A DNA stretch of 64,000 bases from a bacterium (lineage in GTDB: Bacteria > Desulfobacterota > Binatia > HRBIN30 > CADEER01). The notes beneath the pieces were generated by a model. That model saw only the letters and a list, made by a program, of their open reading frames with translations. It ran no database searches and had not been told where the DNA came from. The position numbers and the translations under genes were made by a program. The stretch covers positions 558,001-622,000 of the forward strand of contig JAHBUY010000002.1 of NCBI GenBank assembly GCA_019637795.1, read 5' to 3'. How positions within the stretch are numbered: position 1 is the first letter of the stretch; every line of letters begins with the position of its first letter. Positions 26,152 through 36,266 of the stretch are shown here, one piece after another.

Positions 26152-27354
26152 TCAGCGCCGGGTGCCCCGTCCCGATACGCCGGCCGCGGCGCCTTCGCTG
26201 AAGAAGGCGGCAATCGCGGCATGCGTCTCCGCCGGACGTTCGAGCTGCGGCACATGGCCGCAGTCGAGCTCGAGGTGGCGCGCGGCGGGGAGGTGAGTCC
26301 GCACGTGCGCCGCGAAGGCGATGGGCACCAGCCTGTCCTCCCTGCCCCAGACGAACAACGCCGGCGCCTGCAGCGTGGCGAGCCGGGTCCAGAAGCCCTT
26401 CGCGCCGTGCGGCTCCTCGAGGTAGATCTGCCGCGCGGCCGCATAGAATGCGGCCCGCCCACGCGCCGTCAGATACGAGCGCAGGAATTCGTCCACGCCG
26501 GCCTGCACCCAGTTGTTGCCGGCGACCGGAATGACGCGGTGGACGATCGCCTCGACGGCCCAGCGCGGCGTGATCTGCAGCAGGCCGAGCTCGGGTCGCA
26601 GCAGCCGCAGCAGCGGCGCCCACGGCCGCTCGCGCTTCCAGGCCAACGACGGTGCGAGCAGTGCCAGGCGGCGCACGCGGTGGGCGTGGCGCAGCCCGAC
26701 CTCCAGCGCGACCCGCCCGCCCATGCTGTTGCCGATCAGGTGCGCCTGTTGCAGCTCGCAGGCATCCATCAGGTCGAGCACGGCGCGGGCGAAGAAGGGA
26801 GGATGATAGGCGGCGCCCAGCGGCTTCACCGAATCGCCGAAGCCGGGCAGGTCGAGCGCGATCGTCCGGAAGGTCGGCGCCAGCGCCGCGACGGTCGGCA
26901 GGAAGGACCCCTTGGTCGCTCCGAGGCCATGGATGAGGATCACCGGCTCACCGGCTCCGGCGGTGAGGATCGAGAGCCGGCCCGAGGCCGTCTCGACATG
27001 GCCAAATCGCAGCCGCTCGGGCCCAGTGGCGCCGCTGGTCGCCGCCAGGAAGCCGACGCCGAGATTGAGATTGTGCCGGATGACCAGCCGCCCGGCGCGA
27101 TACGCGTCCATGCCGCCGCGCAGATCGGCGGCGATGCGCTGCCAGGTCGCCGCGTCGGCGCTCAGACTCGCATCGGCGGTTCGTCTCGTATCGGCCTCGG
27201 CGAGACGCACCTCGCCGTCGCGCGGCAGCGCATCCCACTCTCCGACGCCGGCGACGATCAGGCGCAGGCGCGGCGTCGTCCCCGCCGCATCGAACGCGCT
27301 CGCATCGAAGCGGTCGACGAGGACCCGCAGGCTCTCCGGAACGGTCAGCGTCAT
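26152..27354 (-). CDS. SCP2-like lipid-binding domain fused to an alpha/beta hydrolase
   Basis: This 400-residue protein starts with an SCP2/sterol-carrier-like domain (about 1-110). The segment GGMDAYRAGRLVIRHNLNLG is typical of that family. A classical alpha/beta hydrolase follows: the oxyanion strand is VILIHGLGATKGS and the nucleophile elbow LIGNSMGGRVAL. The acid lies in WGREDRLVP and the histidine in DCGHVPQLE. The fusion suggests that a lipid or sterol ester is held by the first domain and hydrolysed by the second. No signal peptide is seen. It diverges from the hydrolase gene at 27606. Confidence 0.88.
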   Translation of the reverse strand: MTLTVPESLRVLVDRFDASAFDAAGTTPRLRLIVAGVGEWDALPRDGEVRLAEADTRRTADASLSADAATWQRIAADLRGGMDAYRAGRLVIRHNLNLGVGFLAATSGATGPERLRFGHVETASGRLSILTAGAGEPVILIHGLGATKGSFLPTVAALAPTFRTIALDLPGFGDSVKPLGAAYHPPFFARAVLDLMDACELQQAHLIGNSMGGRVALEVGLRHAHRVRRLALLAPSLAWKRERPWAPLLRLLRPELGLLQITPRWAVEAIVHRVIPVAGNNWVQAGVDEFLRSYLTARGRAAFYAAARQIYLEEPHGAKGFWTRLATLQAPALFVWGREDRLVPIAFAAHVRTHLPAARHLELDCGHVPQLERPAETHAAIAAFFSEGAAAGVSGRGTRR

Positions 27355-27605
27355 TCCACCCGAACCTCACGCGCGCCTGGTTGCCCACATACGGGCGGCG
27401 CAAGAACGATACCACGCTCGGGCGAGTGGAGAGCGCCGCCGGATGGGGAGCGCCGCGGCGCGCCGCTCTCGAATCTGGCAAAGCCTGCCGCGTCGGACGG
27501 GGCGGCGTTCTCGCTTCCGCCACAGCGCCGTGTCATCGGGACCGCCGGCGCGGCGGCCGCGCGCCTGGCAGATCCCGTGCTGGAACCATCGTCACCGGGA
27601 GCCCG

Positions 27606-28628
27606 ATGAAGCCACCCCCGACATGGCATCCCGACGTGCTGGTCGGCAGCCTGAGCACGATGCTGCGGTACGTCGCGCAGCCAGTGCAGAACACCCTGGG
27701 CGATCTCGACGTCTACACCGGGCGTCCGCTGGAGGAGCTCTTCCCGTCGCCGCGCCGGCTGCCGCGCATGACGGTGCGCGAGCGCTGGCGCCTGCTCGGC
27801 ATGGTGAGCGAGGATCTGGTGTTCCGCTCCCTGCACCGGCCGCTCGAGCCCAAGTTCCGGCGCCGCTATCTCGCCGACTACCCCGAGGCGCACGACGTGT
27901 ATGCGCGGCGCCTCCGTCCGGCGGGGAGCGAGCGGCGGCCGCGCCTGCTCTATCTGCACGGCTACATGCAACCCGAGACGTACACCGAGGAGCTGACGCT
28001 GCTGGCCAGCATGGCCCTGGCACTGAACGTCGAGGTCATCCAGATGCAGTTCCCCTACCATGGGCGGCGCACCCCGCGGACGGCGCGTTTCAGCGGCGAG
28101 CTCTTCTGGACCGCCGATCTGGTGCGGAGCTTCGAGGCTCTGCGCCAGACGCTGCTCGACGCGCGCACGTTGCTGCGCCTGCTCCTCGCGGACGATGAGC
28201 GGCCGGTGGGCATTGCGGGCCTGAGCCTGGGCGGCGCCCTCGCCCTGAGCCTCACCTGTCTCGAGCGGCGCTTCGTCTTCTCGATTCCGCTCATCGCGCA
28301 CATGGATCTCGCCGCGTTGGTCGCCGACGCCCCGGTGCTGGCGACGATGCGGCGCGACCTGCGATCCTTCGGCTGGGACGACCAGGACTTCGCCAGGTTC
28401 GCCGCCGCCATCCGCTGGCACACCCTGCGGCCCAAGTTGCCGGCCGAACGCATCCTCCTCCTCGCCGCCTCCGCGGACCGCTTCTTCGCTCCCCGCCTCG
28501 TGCGGGACCTGCGGCAGCGGTGGGGCAACCCGGCGATCCACTGGTACCCCACCAGTCACATGGGTTTCCTGCCGCACCTGCCGGATGCGCTCGCCCGCAT
28601 GCGGCGCTTCATCGATCGCCTCGCCTGA
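27606..28628 (+). CDS. Alpha/beta hydrolase of unknown substrate
   Basis: The 340-residue protein has an alpha/beta hydrolase core. The oxyanion strand is LLYLHGYMQPETY and the nucleophile elbow GIAGLSLGGAL. An acidic position lies in LLAASADRFF and the histidine in TSHMGFLPH. The first 100 residues are helical and lack a signal peptide. It resembles the large group of bacterial DUF-type alpha/beta hydrolases; the substrate is unknown. The ATG at 27606 comes after a short spacer without a clear ribosome-binding site. PPK2 lies 120 bases downstream on the same strand. Confidence 0.82.
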   Translation: MKPPPTWHPDVLVGSLSTMLRYVAQPVQNTLGDLDVYTGRPLEELFPSPRRLPRMTVRERWRLLGMVSEDLVFRSLHRPLEPKFRRRYLADYPEAHDVYARRLRPAGSERRPRLLYLHGYMQPETYTEELTLLASMALALNVEVIQMQFPYHGRRTPRTARFSGELFWTADLVRSFEALRQTLLDARTLLRLLLADDERPVGIAGLSLGGALALSLTCLERRFVFSIPLIAHMDLAALVADAPVLATMRRDLRSFGWDDQDFARFAAAIRWHTLRPKLPAERILLLAASADRFFAPRLVRDLRQRWGNPAIHWYPTSHMGFLPHLPDALARMRRFIDRLA

Positions 28629-28748
28629 CCATGCGCCGCTCCGACATGTCCGCGCGGCCAAGGCGGTTGATTTGGTCGCCGCATGCGGTCAAAAGGGCAG
28701 CGAATTCCACGGCGAGACGAACGCGGCCCGCGCGCTGATGGAGGCCCC

Positions 28749-29543
28749 ATGCGGACGGCTGACCAGCCGATGAAACGCAAGGATTACGAGAAGGCGTTGC
28801 GCAGCCTGCAGGCCGAGCTGTGCACGCTGCAGGAGTGGGTCAAGGCGAAGGGGCTGCGCGTCATGGTCGTCTTCGAGGGTCGCGATGCCGCCGGCAAGGG
28901 CGGCGTGATCAAGGCGATCACCGAGCGGGTCAGCCCGCGCGTGTTCCGCGTCGTGGCGCTGCCGGCGCCGTCGGACCGCGAGAAGACGCAGCTCTACATG
29001 CAGCGCTTCCTGCCGCACGCGCCGGCGGCGGGCGAGATCGTCATCTTCGACCGCAGTTGGTACAACCGCGCCGGCATCGAGTACGTCCTCGGCTTCTGCA
29101 CCAGGGCGCAGCACAAGCGCTTCCTGCAGGTCTGCCCCGAGTTCGAGCACTACATCGTCGACGACGGCATCCTGCTGATCAAATACTGGCTCGAGGTGAG
29201 CGAGGCGGAGCAGAAGCGGCGTTTCGCGGCGCGCATCAACGACCCGGTGCGCCAGTGGAAGCTGAGCCCGACCGACCTCTGCTCGCGCAGCCGCTGGTTC
29301 GAGTACTCGAAGGCCCGCGACCTCATGCTCGCCGCCACCGACACCACCTTCGCGCCCTGGCACATCGTGCCGTCCGACGACAAGCGCCGCGCCCGCCTCA
29401 ACTGCATCAGCCACCTGCTCAGCCAGATCCCGTACAAGAAGCTGCCCCGCCCCAAGGTGAAGCTGCCCAAGCGCGCCACGCGCCACGCCTACGACGACCG
29501 CGCCAGCCTGCGGGGGCGACGCTTCATCGACGCGCGTTACTGA
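28749..29543 (+). CDS. ppk2: Polyphosphate kinase 2 (PPK2)
   Basis: PPK2 transfers phosphate between polyphosphate and nucleotides in the cytoplasm. The 264-residue single-domain enzyme has Walker A GRDAAGKGG at about residues 44-52. EIVIFDRSWYNRAGIE is the Walker B region. The lid-type stretch SEAEQKRRFAARINDPVRQWKLS and a later FAPWHIVPSDDKRRARLN complete the PPK2 pattern. Length and motifs fit the one-domain class that phosphorylates nucleoside diphosphates. The ATG at 28749 is used; a second in-frame ATG (28770) would give MKRKDYEK. A P-type ATPase gene starts 24 bases after its stop. Confidence 0.95.
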   Translation: MRTADQPMKRKDYEKALRSLQAELCTLQEWVKAKGLRVMVVFEGRDAAGKGGVIKAITERVSPRVFRVVALPAPSDREKTQLYMQRFLPHAPAAGEIVIFDRSWYNRAGIEYVLGFCTRAQHKRFLQVCPEFEHYIVDDGILLIKYWLEVSEAEQKRRFAARINDPVRQWKLSPTDLCSRSRWFEYSKARDLMLAATDTTFAPWHIVPSDDKRRARLNCISHLLSQIPYKKLPRPKVKLPKRATRHAYDDRASLRGRRFIDARY

Positions 29544-29567
29544 TCCCACGCCAACGCGGGAGGACGA

Positions 29568-32318
29568 ATGACGGACGCCACCGCGACGAGTCCCCCGACC
29601 GCCGCCGCCACCTGGCACGCGCTGTCCGCGGCCGACGTGGTCTCCCGGCTCACCACCGACGCGCAGCGCGGCCTCGCCGCCGGCGAGGCGAACGCCCGCC
29701 TCGCCCGCTACGGGCCGAACCGCCTCCCCGCGGGCCGGAAGCGCGGGCCGCTGGCGCGCTTCCTGGCGCAGTTCAACAACATCCTGGTCTACGTCCTGCT
29801 CGCCGCCGGGTTCACCAAGATGATGCTCGGGCTGTGGGTGGACGCCGCGATCATCCTCGGCGTCGTGGTGCTCAACGGCCTGCTCGGTTTCATCCAGGAG
29901 GGGCGGGCCGAGAAGGCGCTCGATTCGATCCGCAACATGCTCTCGGCCGAGGCGCGCACCACCCGCGACGGCGAGACGCGCATGCTCCCCGCCGAGGAGC
30001 TGGTGCCCGGGGACGTGGTGCTGCTCGAGTCCGGCGACAAGGTGCCGGCCGACCTGCGCCTGACCGAGGTCAAGAACCTGCGCACCGAGGAGGCGGCGCT
30101 CACCGGCGAGTCGGTGCCGGCGGACAAGTCGCCGCAGCCGGTGTCGGCCAAGGCGACGGTCGGCGATCGCGAGAACATGGCGTTCTCCGGCACCATGGTG
30201 GTCTCCGGGCGCGCGGTGGGGGTCGTCGTCGCCACCGGTAGCGACACCGAGCTCGGCCGCATCAACCAATTGCTCGCCGGGGTCAGCGCCCTGGAGACGC
30301 CGCTGCTGCGTCAGATCAAGAAGTTCGGCTACGCCATCACCGCCGCCATCGGCATCGTCACCGTGCTGGTCTTCTCCTACGGCCACTGGGTGGCGCAGAT
30401 GGACTTCATCCCGCTCTTCCAGGCGGTGGTCGGCATCGCGGTGTCGGTCATCCCCGAGGGCCTGCCGGCGATCATCACCATCACCCTGGCGATCGGCGTC
30501 CAGCGGATGGCGCAGCGCAACGCGATCATCCGCCGTCTGCCCGCGGTCGAGACCCTGGGCTCGGTGTCGCGCATCTGCTCCGACAAGACCGGCACCCTGA
30601 CGCTGATGGAGATGATGGTGGTGTCGGCGGTCACCGCCGAGGCCGCCTACCAGGTGAGCGGCAACGGCTACGCGCCGGAGGGCGCGGTGACGCGCGACGG
30701 CCAGCCGGCCGCCGACGACCCGGTGCTGAGCCTGCTCGGACGCGTCTCGGTGCTGTGCAACGACGCCCAGCTCTTCACGCACCAGGGCGCCTGGAAGGTG
30801 GAGGGCGATCCCACCGAGGGCGCGCTCTATCCGTTCGCCGCCAAGATCGGTCTGGCGCGCGAGGCCGAGGAGGCCGCCGCGCCGCGGCTCGACGCCATCC
30901 CGTTCGAGTCCGAGCATCGCTTCATGGCGACCCTGCATCGCCGGGCCGACGGCGCCGAGATGCTCCTCGTCAAGGGCGCACCGGAGGTGATTCTCGACCG
31001 CTGCGACCGCCAGCAGACCCGCGCCGGGGAGGCGGTGGCGATGGACCGCGACCACTTCCTGCGCGCCGCCGACGCGCTGGCCGCGCAGGGCGAGCGCGTC
31101 CTCGCGCTGGCCTGGCTGGAGAGCCCCGGCCTCGCCGCCGGCAGCCTCGGCCCCGCCGATCTGCCCGCCAACCTCGTTCTCCTCGGCCTCGTCGGCCTGC
31201 TCGATCCGCCGCGCCGGGAGGCGATCGAGGCGGTGGGCGAATGCCACCGCGGCGGCATCCGCGTCACCATGATCACCGGCGACCACAAGATCACCGCCGC
31301 CGCCATCGCCAAGATGCTCGGCATCGGCGACGGCACCACCGCCGTCACCGGCGCCGAGATCGAGGAGATGGACACCGCGACCCTGCAGGAGCGGGTGCGC
31401 GACGTCGACGTCTTCGCCCGCGCCAGCCCGGAGCACAAGCTGCGTCTGGTGAAGGCGATCCAGGCGAACAAGCAGATCGTCGCCATGACCGGCGACGGGG
31501 TGAACGACGCGCCGTCGCTGAAGAAGGCCGACATCGGCGTCGCCATGGGGATCAAGGGCACCGAGGTCACCAAGGAAGCGGCGGGCATGATCCTGGCCGA
31601 CGACAACTTCGCTTCGATCACCGCCGCGGTGAAGGAGGGCCGGACGGTCTACAACAACATCGAGAAGGCGATCCTCTTCATGCTGCCGACCAACGTCGCC
31701 CAGGGCCTGGTCATCGCGGTCGCCATCTTCCTCGGCCTGCCGATGCCGATCACCGCGCCGCAGGTGCTGTGGGTCAACATGGTGACCTCGGTGGCGCTCG
31801 GCCTGGTGATCTCGTTCGAGCCGCATGAGCTCGACGTCATGGACCGGCCGCCGCGCGCGGTGGACCGCCCGATCCTCACCCCGTTCGGCATCTGGCGGGT
31901 CGTCCTCGTCGGCCTGGCGCTGCTCGGCTACACGCTGTGGGCGTTCTTCCAGATGAAGACCTCCGGCGCCTCGGATCAACTGGCGCGCACGGTCGCCGTC
32001 AACGCCATCACCATCGGCCAGATCTTCTACCTGCTGAACAGCCGCTTCCTCGTCGACTCGTCCCTCTCCCTGCGCGCCCATCTCGGCAATCCGTACCTGC
32101 CGCTCGGCATCGGCGCCGTGGTGGTGCTGCAACTGCTGTTCACCTACGCGCCGCCGCTGCAGCGTTTGTTCGACAACCAGGCGCTGCCGCTGTCGGTGTG
32201 GCCGATGCTGCTCGCCGGCGGCGTGGTGTTCTTCCTCGCCATCGAGGCGGAGAAGCTCGCCATCCGTTCCAGCCCGGCGCTGCGACGCATCGTCACCGCG
32301 GTGGAGGCGGGGACGTGA
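29568..32318 (+). CDS. P2-type cation-transporting ATPase (Ca2+-ATPase-like)
   Basis: The 916-residue membrane ATPase begins with a cation-ATPase N-terminal domain (about 15-85). It carries TGES in the actuator domain and the TM4 motif PEGLPAIIT. CSDKTGTLT has the phosphorylated Asp339, GDPTEGAL is in the nucleotide-binding domain, and MTGDGVNDAPSLKKADIG is the hinge. PEGLPA in TM4 is characteristic of P2 pumps; Ca2+ is the usual ion, but Na+, K+ or Mn2+ cannot be excluded. A GGGAGGACGA ribosome-binding site precedes the ATG. PPK2 lies 24 bases upstream, suggesting co-transcription. A paralogue is encoded at 42644-45349. Confidence 0.95.
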   Translation: MTDATATSPPTAAATWHALSAADVVSRLTTDAQRGLAAGEANARLARYGPNRLPAGRKRGPLARFLAQFNNILVYVLLAAGFTKMMLGLWVDAAIILGVVVLNGLLGFIQEGRAEKALDSIRNMLSAEARTTRDGETRMLPAEELVPGDVVLLESGDKVPADLRLTEVKNLRTEEAALTGESVPADKSPQPVSAKATVGDRENMAFSGTMVVSGRAVGVVVATGSDTELGRINQLLAGVSALETPLLRQIKKFGYAITAAIGIVTVLVFSYGHWVAQMDFIPLFQAVVGIAVSVIPEGLPAIITITLAIGVQRMAQRNAIIRRLPAVETLGSVSRICSDKTGTLTLMEMMVVSAVTAEAAYQVSGNGYAPEGAVTRDGQPAADDPVLSLLGRVSVLCNDAQLFTHQGAWKVEGDPTEGALYPFAAKIGLAREAEEAAAPRLDAIPFESEHRFMATLHRRADGAEMLLVKGAPEVILDRCDRQQTRAGEAVAMDRDHFLRAADALAAQGERVLALAWLESPGLAAGSLGPADLPANLVLLGLVGLLDPPRREAIEAVGECHRGGIRVTMITGDHKITAAAIAKMLGIGDGTTAVTGAEIEEMDTATLQERVRDVDVFARASPEHKLRLVKAIQANKQIVAMTGDGVNDAPSLKKADIGVAMGIKGTEVTKEAAGMILADDNFASITAAVKEGRTVYNNIEKAILFMLPTNVAQGLVIAVAIFLGLPMPITAPQVLWVNMVTSVALGLVISFEPHELDVMDRPPRAVDRPILTPFGIWRVVLVGLALLGYTLWAFFQMKTSGASDQLARTVAVNAITIGQIFYLLNSRFLVDSSLSLRAHLGNPYLPLGIGAVVVLQLLFTYAPPLQRLFDNQALPLSVWPMLLAGGVVFFLAIEAEKLAIRSSPALRRIVTAVEAGT

Positions 32319-32400
32319 CGCACCGGTGCCACCGCGCCCCCCGGCGCCTCGTCCTGGCAAATGGCGCCGGAAACCGCGTGCTGCGCGGAGCGCGCGCCCG

Positions 32401-33963
32401 CTACCGCGCCGCGGCGCGCAACGATTCGGCGAGCCGCCAGGCGTGGTGGAGGGCGCCGTCCGCCCACGCCAGCGCGTCGAGGGCGCCGCGGGCGTTCGTC
32501 GCCGACACCCGTTGCAGGGCGAGGTCCGCCAGCAACTGCTCGCGGCCGCTCCGCCGTTCCTCGCCCAGTTGACGGCTCGCGTTCTCGACGGCGCGGAACG
32601 CCGCCGGGGACGGCGCGCCCGCCGGGTCGCGGGTGGCGTCGAGGAGCTCCGCCAGCGCCCGCGCCGCGGCGGCGAATCCCGCCGGCGGCGACCAGTCGGC
32701 CGGGGTCGCGGGCGCCCTGGCCAGCTCCGCGTCGAGCTCGCCCAGGTGGTCGAGGGCGTGGCAGAGGCGGACCAGGCGCGGGCCGATGGTCGTCAGGTCG
32801 GTCGTCTCGAGCGACAGCGAGGTGAGGAACTGTTCGGTCCGCCGGACCGCGTCGGCGGCGGGGGCGTACGCCACCGGCTCGCCGGCGAGGCGGCGGCGCA
32901 GCGCGTCGACCACGCCGGTGGCGGTCTCCAGCAGCGCCCGCCACGCCGCCTCCAGCGCCACCGTGCCGCCGGCCTCGGCCAGCGTCGGCTGCAGGCGATC
33001 GACGGCGGTGTCGCGTCCCGGCCCGGTGAGGTGTTCGATGTAGCGCGCGAACTGATCGAGCCACGGGTAGAAGACGAGGATGCCGGCGAGCTTGAACAGG
33101 CTGCTGAACGACGCCAGCGCCAGCACCCCGTCGGTGGCGCCGAGCCGGCCGCCGATCCATTCCGCTGCCGTCGTCAGCGGCGTCAGGAACGACAGCGAGA
33201 GGACGCCGACCACGAGGCTGAAGACGACATGCGCGAGCGCCGAGCGGCGCACCGCCAGACCGCCGCCGACGGCGGCGATCGCGGTGGTCGCCGCCGAGCC
33301 GACGCTCTGGCCGACGATGATCGCGCAGCCCTGCTGGAAGGAGAGCGAGCCGGCATCGAGGGCGACGAGGGTGGTCGCGGCGGCGGCGCTCGAGCTCTGC
33401 ATGACGAAGGTCATCACCATGCCGACGATGGCGAGGATCCAGCGCGCCGCCGGACCGCTGCCGGCGAAGGCCTCGAGGTCCCACGACGTCCCCGCCATGC
33501 CGTTCTGCAGATAGTCGATGCCGACGAAGAGCAGGCCGAAGCCGGCGAGGATGGCGCCCAGCGAGCGCCAGCGGCCGCGGCCGACCAGCCACAGCAGGGC
33601 GCCGATGCCGAGCAGCGGCATCGCCGCCGAGGCGATGCGCAGGCGCAGGCCGAAGATCGCGACGATCCACGGCGTCGAGGTGGTGCCGAGGGTGGCGCCG
33701 ACGATCACGCCGACCGCCTGCGGGAAGGTGACCAGGCCGGCGCTGACGAAGCCGATGACGGTCAGCGTGGCCGCGGTCGAGGACTGGATCAGGACGGTGA
33801 ACACGACGCCCGAGAGCACGGCGCTGAACCGTCCTCCCACCAGCCGCTGCAACGCCTGTCGCAGCGAGTCGCCCGCCAGTCCCTTCAGCCCCTCGGTGAG
33901 ATGGTGGATGCCGAGCAGGAACATCCCCAGCCCACCCAGCACGGTGACGATGGTCGCATCCAT
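32401..33963 (-). CDS. Na+/phosphate cotransporter with PhoU-like tail
   Basis: The 520-residue inner-membrane protein contains the duplicated Na/Pi signature: VLIQSSTAATLTVIGF in the first half and FVMQSSSAAAATTLVAL in the second, each within a re-entrant membrane region. About eight hydrophobic segments precede residue 320. The C-terminal 180 residues are helical and PhoU-like. Family members import phosphate with sodium, or act in phosphate export. AAGGAGGACGGATC before the ATG at 33961-33963 is a strong ribosome-binding site. It is the last gene of the minus-strand run that begins with glutaminase, 41 bases after the cyclase. Confidence 0.93.
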   Translation of the reverse strand: MDATIVTVLGGLGMFLLGIHHLTEGLKGLAGDSLRQALQRLVGGRFSAVLSGVVFTVLIQSSTAATLTVIGFVSAGLVTFPQAVGVIVGATLGTTSTPWIVAIFGLRLRIASAAMPLLGIGALLWLVGRGRWRSLGAILAGFGLLFVGIDYLQNGMAGTSWDLEAFAGSGPAARWILAIVGMVMTFVMQSSSAAAATTLVALDAGSLSFQQGCAIIVGQSVGSAATTAIAAVGGGLAVRRSALAHVVFSLVVGVLSLSFLTPLTTAAEWIGGRLGATDGVLALASFSSLFKLAGILVFYPWLDQFARYIEHLTGPGRDTAVDRLQPTLAEAGGTVALEAAWRALLETATGVVDALRRRLAGEPVAYAPAADAVRRTEQFLTSLSLETTDLTTIGPRLVRLCHALDHLGELDAELARAPATPADWSPPAGFAAAARALAELLDATRDPAGAPSPAAFRAVENASRQLGEERRSGREQLLADLALQRVSATNARGALDALAWADGALHHAWRLAESLRAAAR

Positions 33964-34004
33964 GATCCGTCCTCCTTGCGTGGCGGGATGGCGAGGCCGG
34001 GGCG

Positions 34005-36173
34005 CTACTTTTCGTCGAAGGTCACCACCGCTTCCCAGTCGGGCGGCGGCGGGGTGGCGATCAGGGCGCGCGCGCGGCGGATGTAGAGCGCCGAGGGGTG
34101 GTCGTTGGCGCGCTCGTCGAGGACCCGCTCGAAGGCGGCGATGGCGGCGGCGAAGTCCCGGGCGCGGTAGGCGGCGAGGCCGGCGGAGAAGTGCTCGCGG
34201 ATGACGGCCCACTCCGCGGCGCGGTCGCCGGGCCCGAGCACTTCGTAGATGCGGGACGTATCGTCCTTGCCCTTGACGCGCACGACGTCGAGCTCGCGCG
34301 TGACGATGGCGTCGCCGGCGGCCAGCACGGTCGCCTCGCTGGCGAGGATGGCGGTGCCGTACTGCTTGTTGACACCCTCGAGCCGCGCCCCGAGGTTCAC
34401 GTTGTCGCCCATCACCGTCAGGCTCAGGTGGCCCGGCGAGCCCATGTTGCCGAAGACCATCGGGCCGCTGTTGAGGCCGATGCGGATGCTGAGCTGCGGC
34501 CAGCCGCGGGCGGCGATGGTGGCGTTGAGCGCGTCGAGGCGATCGATCATCTCGAGCGCGGCGCGGCAGGCGCGGGCCGCGTGATCGGCCTGCGGCACCG
34601 GCGCGCCCCACACCGCCATGACGCCGTCGCCGATGTACTTGTCGAGCATGCCGTCGTGCGCGAACACGACCTCGGTCATCTCGCCGAGATAGGTGTTGAG
34701 CAGCTCCACGAGCTGCTCCGGGGCGAGGCGCTCGCTGATGGTGGTGAAGCCCTTCACGTCCGAGAAGAGCACGGTGCGATCGCGCTTCTCGCCGCCGAGC
34801 GCCAGGGTCTCCGGCCGCTCGCTGATGTACTCGGCGAGCGCCGGGCTCAGATAGAGGTCGAGCATGCGGCGGGTGCGTCGCTTCTCGCGGTCGACCGACA
34901 GGTAGTGCTGGACGCTGACGGCGACGTACACGAGCACGACGGTCATCGTCTGGTAGGCGATGCCGAGCACCGTGCCGGTGCGGGTGAACAGCAGTTGGCT
35001 GAGGATCGCGTAGCCGACCAGCAGGACGGCGGCGAACGCGACGCCGCCCAGGCCACGGCTGAACTGCAGGGCGAGGCCGAGGAGCAGCGCCAGGGCGAGA
35101 ATGACCAGGACGTCGGGGCCCTCCCAGCCGGGGCGGTGCAGGAAGTCGCCGCGCAGGATGTTGTCGAGCACCGTGGCGTGGATCTCGGCGCCGGGGTAGA
35201 CGCGGTCGAGCGGCGCCGCGCGCACATCGCCGACGCCGATCGCGGTGACGCCGAGGACCACCAGCTTGTCGCGAAAGACCTCCGGCGACACCCGCCCGCC
35301 GAGCACGGCGCCGGCGCTGACGTGCGGGAACGTGCGCCCCGGGCCGCGGTACTTGACCAGCATCTGGCCCTGGTCGTCGACCGGGATCTGTTCGCCGCCG
35401 AAGCGCACCGACTCGACGCCGAACGGACCGATGCGGATCGCCGGCTTGCGATCCGGGAACGCGCGCTGCAGCATCGCCAGCGACAGCGGCAGCATCATGC
35501 GGTCGTGGAACAGGACGGTGAGCATCGCGTGCCGGTAGAGGCCGTCCTCGTCGGGCTGGAAGTTGAAGTACGCCAGGCCGGCAGCGGCCTCGGCGAGCCC
35601 GGGCAGGTTCTGCGTCAGGTTGAAGCCGCGCGTCACGCTCGCGTCGCTGGCGCCCGGCGCGCGCTGCACCAGCGGGTAGACGCTCTCGCCGGCGTACGGG
35701 CTCTCGTCGCGGCGCTGGAAGTCGAAGAAGTAGCCGAGGACGATGCGGCCCGAGTCGCGGATCACCGTCGCCAGCCGGGCATCGTCGGACTGCGGGCCGG
35801 AGAGCGCCCGGCCCACCTCCGCCCGGCAGGCGTCGCCGATGGCGCCCTGCAGCGCCGCGACGTCGCACGACGCGGTCGGTTCGGCCTGCACGAGGTCGAT
35901 GCCGACGACGCGCGGCGCGCCGGCGTCGATGCGCGCCAGCAGGTCGGCGACCCGGGCCCGCGACCAGGGCCAGCGCCCCAGCTCGGCCAGGCTGGCGTCG
36001 TCCACCGCGACCAGCACCACCTCCGGCGCCGTCGTCTGCGTGCCCACCTGCTGCAGGCGGTAGTCGTAGGCGCGCAGCTCGACGAAATCGAGCGGTTTGA
36101 CGCCGTAGCCGCGCAGGGCGGCCACCACGCCGCCGATCAGCAGCGCGAGGAGCAGGGGAACGAGGCGGCGCAT
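34005..36173 (-). CDS. CHASE2-domain adenylate/guanylate cyclase
   Basis: The 722-residue protein has an N-terminal anchor and a periplasmic CHASE2 sensor domain (about 25-330) with VVLGVTAIGVGD and PGAEIHATVLDNIL motifs. Three transmembrane helices follow (about 340-430). The class III nucleotide cyclase domain has metal-binding aspartates at Asp472 (LFSDVKGFTT) and Asp516 (YIGDGVMAVW), and ends with SGPMVFGNMGS and the ribose/transition-state region GDNVNLGARLEG. A short TPR-like tail follows. It would convert ATP or GTP to a cyclic nucleotide in response to a periplasmic signal. The FecR and TPR/barrel genes lie immediately upstream and may supply that signal. Confidence 0.95.
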   Translation of the reverse strand: MRRLVPLLLALLIGGVVAALRGYGVKPLDFVELRAYDYRLQQVGTQTTAPEVVLVAVDDASLAELGRWPWSRARVADLLARIDAGAPRVVGIDLVQAEPTASCDVAALQGAIGDACRAEVGRALSGPQSDDARLATVIRDSGRIVLGYFFDFQRRDESPYAGESVYPLVQRAPGASDASVTRGFNLTQNLPGLAEAAAGLAYFNFQPDEDGLYRHAMLTVLFHDRMMLPLSLAMLQRAFPDRKPAIRIGPFGVESVRFGGEQIPVDDQGQMLVKYRGPGRTFPHVSAGAVLGGRVSPEVFRDKLVVLGVTAIGVGDVRAAPLDRVYPGAEIHATVLDNILRGDFLHRPGWEGPDVLVILALALLLGLALQFSRGLGGVAFAAVLLVGYAILSQLLFTRTGTVLGIAYQTMTVVLVYVAVSVQHYLSVDREKRRTRRMLDLYLSPALAEYISERPETLALGGEKRDRTVLFSDVKGFTTISERLAPEQLVELLNTYLGEMTEVVFAHDGMLDKYIGDGVMAVWGAPVPQADHAARACRAALEMIDRLDALNATIAARGWPQLSIRIGLNSGPMVFGNMGSPGHLSLTVMGDNVNLGARLEGVNKQYGTAILASEATVLAAGDAIVTRELDVVRVKGKDDTSRIYEVLGPGDRAAEWAVIREHFSAGLAAYRARDFAAAIAAFERVLDERANDHPSALYIRRARALIATPPPPDWEAVVTFDEK

Positions 36174-36266
36174 GGCGGCGCGGCGGGCCGCGTCACCGGC
36201 GCGGCGCCGCCGCCGCGATCGCGCTGTGTGCCCGCGCCGGCGTCGGCGACCGCGACGGCCGGCGGC

